Below are positions 58,986-64,000 of a stretch of DNA of 64,000 bases, piece after piece. The stretch's first letter is position 1; every line of letters begins with the position of its first letter. Below the pieces are notes generated by a model. The model was not told where the DNA came from, did no database searches, and saw only the letters and a program-made list of their open reading frames with translations. Where the stretch lies: positions 58,934,220-58,998,219 of the forward strand of contig OY282609.1 in NCBI GenBank assembly GCA_958298945.1, in the 5' to 3' direction. Source of the DNA: Atherix ibis. Taxonomy: Eukaryota; Arthropoda; Insecta; Diptera; Athericidae. The position numbers were made by a program, and so were the translations under genes.

Positions 58986-60357
58986 ACTTTTTAAAAAAAA
59001 ATTCGAATTTTGTCAGATTATGTTGCAGTTTTTGAAAATATTTTCAATACTTGTCAATTTTTTGTGAAAATTTTGAAATTTCCTGAAGTTTATAAATTTT
59101 GGTAGAATATCTGCAAAGAAAATTTTGCATGTAGTAATTTCACAATAAATAAAACACATTTTAAATTGAGTCCAAATTTAAATTAGTTGTATTTATTTTT
59201 TAGTCATATTATTACGCAATAGATGAGTGGATAAGAAAAAACATTGAATTTTAAATAAATTGACAGAAGCAAAAAAAGATTGGACAATACGAATTTGGAA
59301 ATGTTTGATTAAAATTGCCGAAATTTCGATAGTTTGCGAAAAAATGTGATTTTTTAATAGACCACGTACTATCAATTCGTCAATAATACGTGATTTAAGT
59401 GCACTCGGACACATTTTATCAATTGCCATACGAGTACATAAGTGTATGTTTGCTTGTAGTTATTGTCACTAAAAGTAAATTTATTTTATTTTCTATCGAA
59501 TGTGATTTGTTTTTATGTTAATTCATTTTCTTCTTCTCTTTTCATTGTTGTTTGTTAAGACGATTTTTATTTATTATGCAACACTATAAGTGTCACGATA
59601 ACAGCCAAGGGCCACATTTTGGGATATGAACAATTTTTGGAGATGATTTTTTTCCGGCTTTTATTGCTTCTATTCTTCACTATAATAAAAAGAAGATGGT
59701 TTTGTATATGCTCAAGTATTGCTTTTCAGCAAAGTGGAGTAAAAATTTCATACAAATTTCAAAACCGATTACAATATAATTTTTGTTTAACTAAAACTAA
59801 TTCAAAGAAGCTTAATGCTATACAAAAAATATGTCCAAGCGCACGGAAACAAAGTTTATTGCTAAATACAATCTTTTTCCTAAGTTATACAAAACGTTTC
59901 TATTTGAATAGTTCAATAAATATTTACCAGAAATCAATTGAGGTCTTCTGCTTCTAATATTGTCAAATAAGCATAAACGTGTTGAATGGATTTGTACTCG
60001 TATTTCTAAATATCTTTGCGGTTTTTGCTCGTGTTTATCTATGAAATGAGTTTCTTTTCTGAGAATGTAAGGAATTTTACTACTGCTGCGTTTTATAGTC
60101 AGTTAGTTATAATACATTGTAATGGCAGACATTTTATTATTGTCTAACCACACCTGAAATATTTTATTACGTCTTTAAGAAATCGAAATGAAGTCATATT
60201 AAGTAAATATGAAATAAAATGTTACTAATAAATTTTACTCAAACAAAATTTTATAGTAAAAGTCTTTTTTTGTGAAAAGTTTAGCGATTATAAATAAAGA
60301 TTAATATAAAATTAAAGAATTTTTTTTGATAGAATTATTTTAGGTCCAAACATGTAA
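58986..60357. other. AT-rich spacer
   Basis: No gene recognised; small ORFs near 59.2 and 59.7 kb have random-looking composition. Confidence 0.4.
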
Positions 60358-60359
60358 TA

Positions 60360-61274
60360 CGAGGTCTGTTCAAAAAGTATCGCGAATTTTGAATTTCCGC
60401 TGGTTACGTATATTCGATTTGCGAATTTTTTTGTGGCGCTATGTTGGTATTTATGTCTCTCACTTGTATGGATAAGTTGTCCCATTTTTAATATTCAGTT
60501 AATTTTTGACAGCTGCTTTGCTTGCACGTGTTTTGGCTCGTCTTTGATTTTTGCCCATTTTTGATCAAAAACAGCATCGCATTAACATTGTTTAGGAGCT
60601 GTTGGACTCTGTCCTTGACGACCCAAATTTGCTCCAGAGGGTCATAACTGGTGACAAATCGTAGGTATATGGTTATGACGTGGAAACAAAAGCTCAATCA
60701 TCCCAGTGGAAGGTGCCGCACGAGCCAAGACCGAAAAAAGCGCGCCAAGTTCGGTCGAATGTGAAGGTTTTGCTTACAGTTTTCTTCGATTACAGGAGCG
60801 TGATGCATCATAAGTTCTTACTACAGGGTAGAACGGTTAATAAAGAATATTACCTGCACGTTATGCGCAAGTTGCGCGAAACAATCCGCCAGAAACGCCC
60901 GAATATGTAAACGAACAAAAATTGGCTTTTGCACCATCATAACGCCCCTGCTCACGCATCGTTGCTTGTGCGCGAATTTTGGGCCAAAAACAACACACTA
61001 ATAATGCCGCAGCCACCGTATTCCCCTCTGTGACTTTTTCTTGTTCCCGAAACAAATTCTTTGATCCATTTTTTGGAATGGGCAAAAATCGAAGACGTGC
61101 CAAAACACGTGCAAGCAAAGCAGCTGTAAGAAATTAACTGAATATTCAAAATGGCCGAACTTATCGGCATAAGTGAGAGACATGAGTACCAAATTAATGC
61201 CACAAAAAATTGAAAATCAAATATATGTAACCCGCGGAAATTCAAAATTCGCGATAATTTTTGAACAGACCTCG
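60360..61274 (+). mobile_element. Fold-back mariner, family A copy 5
   Basis: 915 bp flanked by TA (60358-60359, 61275-61276). The plus-strand centre reads QKQHRINIV, LLQRVITGDKS, VETKAQSSQWKVPHEPRPKK, VRSNVKVLLTVFFDYRSVMH, GRTVNKEYYLHVMRKLRETI, HHHNAPAHASLLVREFWAKN (second catalytic Asp changed to His). After PPYS-coding sequence the element turns into the inverse of its own 5' region (ending at 61274), giving inverted repeats of roughly 230 bp. The junction around GTTCCCGAAACAAATTCTTT is the same as in the 20.5 kb copy. Confidence 0.9.
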
Positions 61275-62195
61275 TATATCGGAAAATAAATATTTTAAAA
61301 GTTAATTGATGGTTCTTTTTAAAGTAAATGAAACTTACAACAGCACACTAATTGGAGAGTAGTGATTTTTTAAAAACGAAGGCTTATCCATTTTGTTGTT
61401 CGGAAAGTACAGCCATATCATTTATGCAGAAAATGATATTAAAGTGCTGATAAGTAGTGGAAAGGGAAGCTCTCCGTCGACCAGTGCTCACAATTATCTC
61501 CAATCTGTCTTCCCTACTAACAATGGAAACTAGCCATGCGCGCAGATGTGTTAACTAGGCCTCTTTAATTGTTGTTTGTAAGGTCCCTTAGACATGTGCC
61601 AGGGGCCACTTCATAGCATCACGACCGTGAGGCTATTTGGCGACTTCATAGTACGTGTGGGAAGGTATCTGAGAGAGACTGGTCTGTGGTTATTAGTATA
61701 TAATATTGAGAATTTTGTTATATTTTGTGGAGCAGATTAGTATGTTATAGAAGTTTATGACCTCTTTAATTATTTACGACATTCTAATCTGATCCGCAAA
61801 CTCTAACAAAATTATCACTATCCTATCCTACTGAACTATCTCGTTTAGATAGTTCCCCATACAAAAAAATTGTTCCAAAGAGACGCCGATTAAGTGCTGG
61901 AACAACAGGCTTTGGATACTGATTTTGCGAACAAAAGGTTCTTCACCGAAAAGGCGCATTTCTTTGAAATTTTGCAAACCAGTTTTGACTTCTTCAGTCT
62001 ACAAGTGACTGTGGTAAAGCTATTCATTTCGTTTTTCCCCAACAGAGGACTTGTATTTTTTTGCAACCAACTTCACACTTAAGCCGCATAACTATATGCA
62101 TTTTGACAGCATTTTGACAGCTGACATAGCAAGGCTTGTTTGTGAAAAAATTCGATTGATTCTGCACAGTAGTTTTTGGTTGATACTCTTTTAAA
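61275..62195. other. Spacer with dispersed repeat B-like block
   Basis: 61,570-61,760 carries CAGGGGCCACTTCATAGCAT, GGCGACTTCATAGTACGTGT and AGAGACTGGTCTGTGGTTAT, related to 16.7, 49.8 and 55.8 kb. TTGTTGTTCGGAAAGTA at about 61,393 resembles the terminal repeat of the 47.0 kb mariner and may be the left end of the relic at 62.2 kb. Confidence 0.45.
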
Positions 62196-62735
62196 TATGG
62201 AAAGTGAAAAACAGCATTTTCGGCATATTTTACTTTTTTACTATAGAAAAGATAAAAATGCTGTTTTCAAGCAAGAAAAAAATTATCCGATATGTATGGA
62301 GAAGATATAATATGTTAAGTAAGCGCTAGTGCCAAAACTGGTTTCCAAAATTTCGATCCGCCAATTTTGATCTCGAAGATGCACCACGTTGTGGAAGGCC
62401 AGTTCAAGCTGATGAAGACAATAAAGGTATTAATTGATGCAAACCGGCAAATAACAACTCGTTAGATTGCTGAGAGATTAAATTTATCAAATTTGATTGT
62501 TCATGATCATTTGAAACGGTTAGGTTTAATCTCAAAGCACGACATATGGGTTCCTCATCTTCTTACGGAAAAAATTTTGTGCCGTCGCATTGACGTTTGT
62601 GATTTGCTTCTCAACCGCCAAGAAAATGATCCATTTTTCTGGGGACGAGAAAGGGGTTGTCTACAACAATGTTAAGTGCAAAAGATCCTGGAGTAGAAGA
62701 GATGTACCGGCTCAAAGCACTTCAAAAGCCAATAT
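62196..62735 (+). mobile_element. mellifera-type mariner, truncated
   Basis: Begins with the transposase start MESEKQHFRHILLFYYRKDK (ATG about 62,198), frameshifts and stops, then continues ANRQITTR, VHDHLKRLGLISKHDIWVPH, LLTEKILCRRIDVCDLLLNR, QENDPFFWG..ERGCLQQC. Closely related to the 47.0 kb copy. The catalytic TGDEKW region is lost in a small deletion and homology ends near 62,735. Confidence 0.85.
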
Positions 62736-62744
62736 TCATCAAAA

Positions 62745-62990
62745 AAAAGGTTGCATTTGGGTCTGAAGGTGTCATTGGCGAAATTGAAAAAAGGAATACC
62801 GTTACCGTAAATTCCCAGTTCAATCTCGGTATTATTACCGGATTTTTTGGGCCTGAACTTAAAGATTTTAATCTCGACCATATGTGGTTCCAGAGAAACA
62901 ACACGACAAATATTAGCTTTGGACTAAAAAGTCAGGATTTTACTGAATTTTCATATTTTCCAAAAAGTCGGCTTCTATGACAGAAAGAAA
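62745..62990 (+). mobile_element. Second transposase fragment fused to the mariner (DD41D-like)
   Basis: An open frame reads GVIGEIEKRNTVTVNSQFN, GIITGFFGPELKDFNLDHMW, FQRNNTTN. It follows the DD41D transposase block 'NEAGNSVTVNGERYRSMITNFLWPKLEEVDLDNIWFQQDGAT' position by position but is clearly diverged from the three local copies. Same strand as the preceding mariner. Confidence 0.6.
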
Positions 62991-63957
62991 ATACCATCGG
63001 GCTAATCTCATAGGTCCTCAAATAAGCTCTTTCTAATTTTGAATAGGGATTCATTTTTATCTTACTACTTAAAACCAAATATATAGTCTATTATTGGTTT
63101 TCGTGTTATTTTTAAAGTGACCATTCAAAAAAATATTTTGCTCAAAGAAAATTCTCTTATCACATTGTCTATTATCGCTTTTGCCTAAAGATTTAGATAA
63201 TTTCTAATATTATCAGCTACATTGTGCATTTCTAAATTTATACAATAAAGAAAAGTAGAACGGAAAAAGATAATAATCGATGCCATTTAGTTTAACCTTT
63301 TCTTGTATGTTATGTTAGATATTCGACGTAAACACATATGCAAATAAGTTGATAGTATGCGTATTCTTTTGGGTGATATAATAAAAATAAAAAAAATAGT
63401 CAATATTAAACAGAACTACTCCCTCCACCCTCCACCAAAAAAAATATACTCGAATTATTCCAGACTTTATTTTCGTACAATACTTTTCCGGTCCGTTTAA
63501 AAGTACATTTCGCAGTGTATTCGTAAGAATCGATTTGCATTTGAATTTTGTTTTCGTAGAGTTTTTTGATTATTTTGAATGAATTTTTCCATGAATTATC
63601 ATTTTTGGGATAGATTATTTTTGCGTTTTGTATATTAACACTTTTGACAATTTTTTACTGAAAATTAAATAATAGACTACATTATGAACAAAAAAACCAT
63701 CTTTCTTTATAAATAAGTGTTGGGATTGTAAATACTGTGAATAGGTCAGTATGAAGATGAAGTGATAAAATATTCGCGTTCATGACTTTTAGCAAGCGAT
63801 TTGGAGACATCATTTTGCAATCGCCTACAGAAGGTAAAAAAAAGATACAAATGCAAAGTACAAAATTCGTTTTGCAAAACTGCAATAACAGCAGCAGAAC
63901 CAAAAAAAAACAAAACAAATAATAATAAATAAGTAAAAAAATAGTACTACAGCAAAA
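62991..63957. other. AT-rich spacer
   Basis: No gene recognised. The last 100 nt are A-rich with CAAAACAAATAATAATAAAT, the kind of sequence often found in insect 5' leaders. Confidence 0.4.
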
Positions 63958-64000
63958 ATGAATTTATCGCAAAAGCAAAATGAAGGCGCTGTCAACCTTC
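63958..64000 (+). CDS. Possible start of a gene running off the window
   Basis: ATG at 63958 in a good insect context (GCAAAAATG), with an in-frame upstream TAA at 63934, opens MNLSQKQNEGAVNL to the edge of the window. Only 14 codons are visible; product unknown. Confidence 0.25.
   Translation, partial: MNLSQKQNEGAVNL

Noticed and set aside
59619..59957. 112-codon plus-strand ORF
   Set aside because: AT-driven Phe/Leu/Lys-rich composition, no motif, no splice or leader context.

Overview
The window looks like a piece of an insect nuclear genome, most likely a fly (Diptera). It is AT-rich and intron-bearing, has short 60-187 bp introns beside one 9 kb intron, and is densely seeded with Tc1/mariner, piggyBac and LINE relics. 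The species cannot be fixed from the sequence. The one clearly recognisable host protein gene is the orthologue of Drosophila kelch (kel), on the minus strand from about 23.3 kb down to 8.36 kb.

kel can be rebuilt exon by exon: ten coding exons, all GT-AG and phase-consistent. They give a 739-residue BTB-BACK-kelch protein ending in UGA. The same frame then stays open, across one more 74-nt intron, for 783 further codons to a TAG. This is the stop-codon readthrough layout known for Drosophila kelch. The first coding exon (Asn/Ser-rich) is separated from the BTB exons by a 9.0 kb intron that has collected a piggyBac element, two irritans-type mariners, a truncated mariner and a fold-back mariner.

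Other regions in order. 0-8 kb: a pair of miRNA-like hairpins, a 5'-truncated LINE with a perfect 13-bp target duplication and A-rich tail, a 5S rRNA-like sequence, and a deleted mariner. 23.4-36.1 kb: a repeat graveyard with a LINE split by a DD41D transposon, a 53-bp-arm palindrome, a Mos1-like mariner with intact ends, three jockey-type LINE tails (the third is at 51 kb), and a mellifera-type mariner with both ends and nearly the whole ORF but a mutated catalytic residue. 37.3-39.45 kb: less AT-rich, possibly the promoter and first non-coding exon of a plus-strand gene. 39.9-44.2 kb: a satellite array of eight ~535-bp units, each made of three diverged ~180-bp subunits, with a recent 1,072-bp dimer duplication. 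44-64 kb: mostly AT-rich DNA with mariner, DD41D and jockey relics, an unclassified dispersed repeat family and an AT-rich ~355-bp tandem repeat. A short ATG ORF runs off the right edge.

The strongest points for follow-up are the kel readthrough structure, the fold-back mariner subfamily (two copies sharing one inversion junction), the hierarchical satellite, the 5S-like gene, and the nested or chimeric transposons. All coordinates and splice sites were read by eye. No searches were run.
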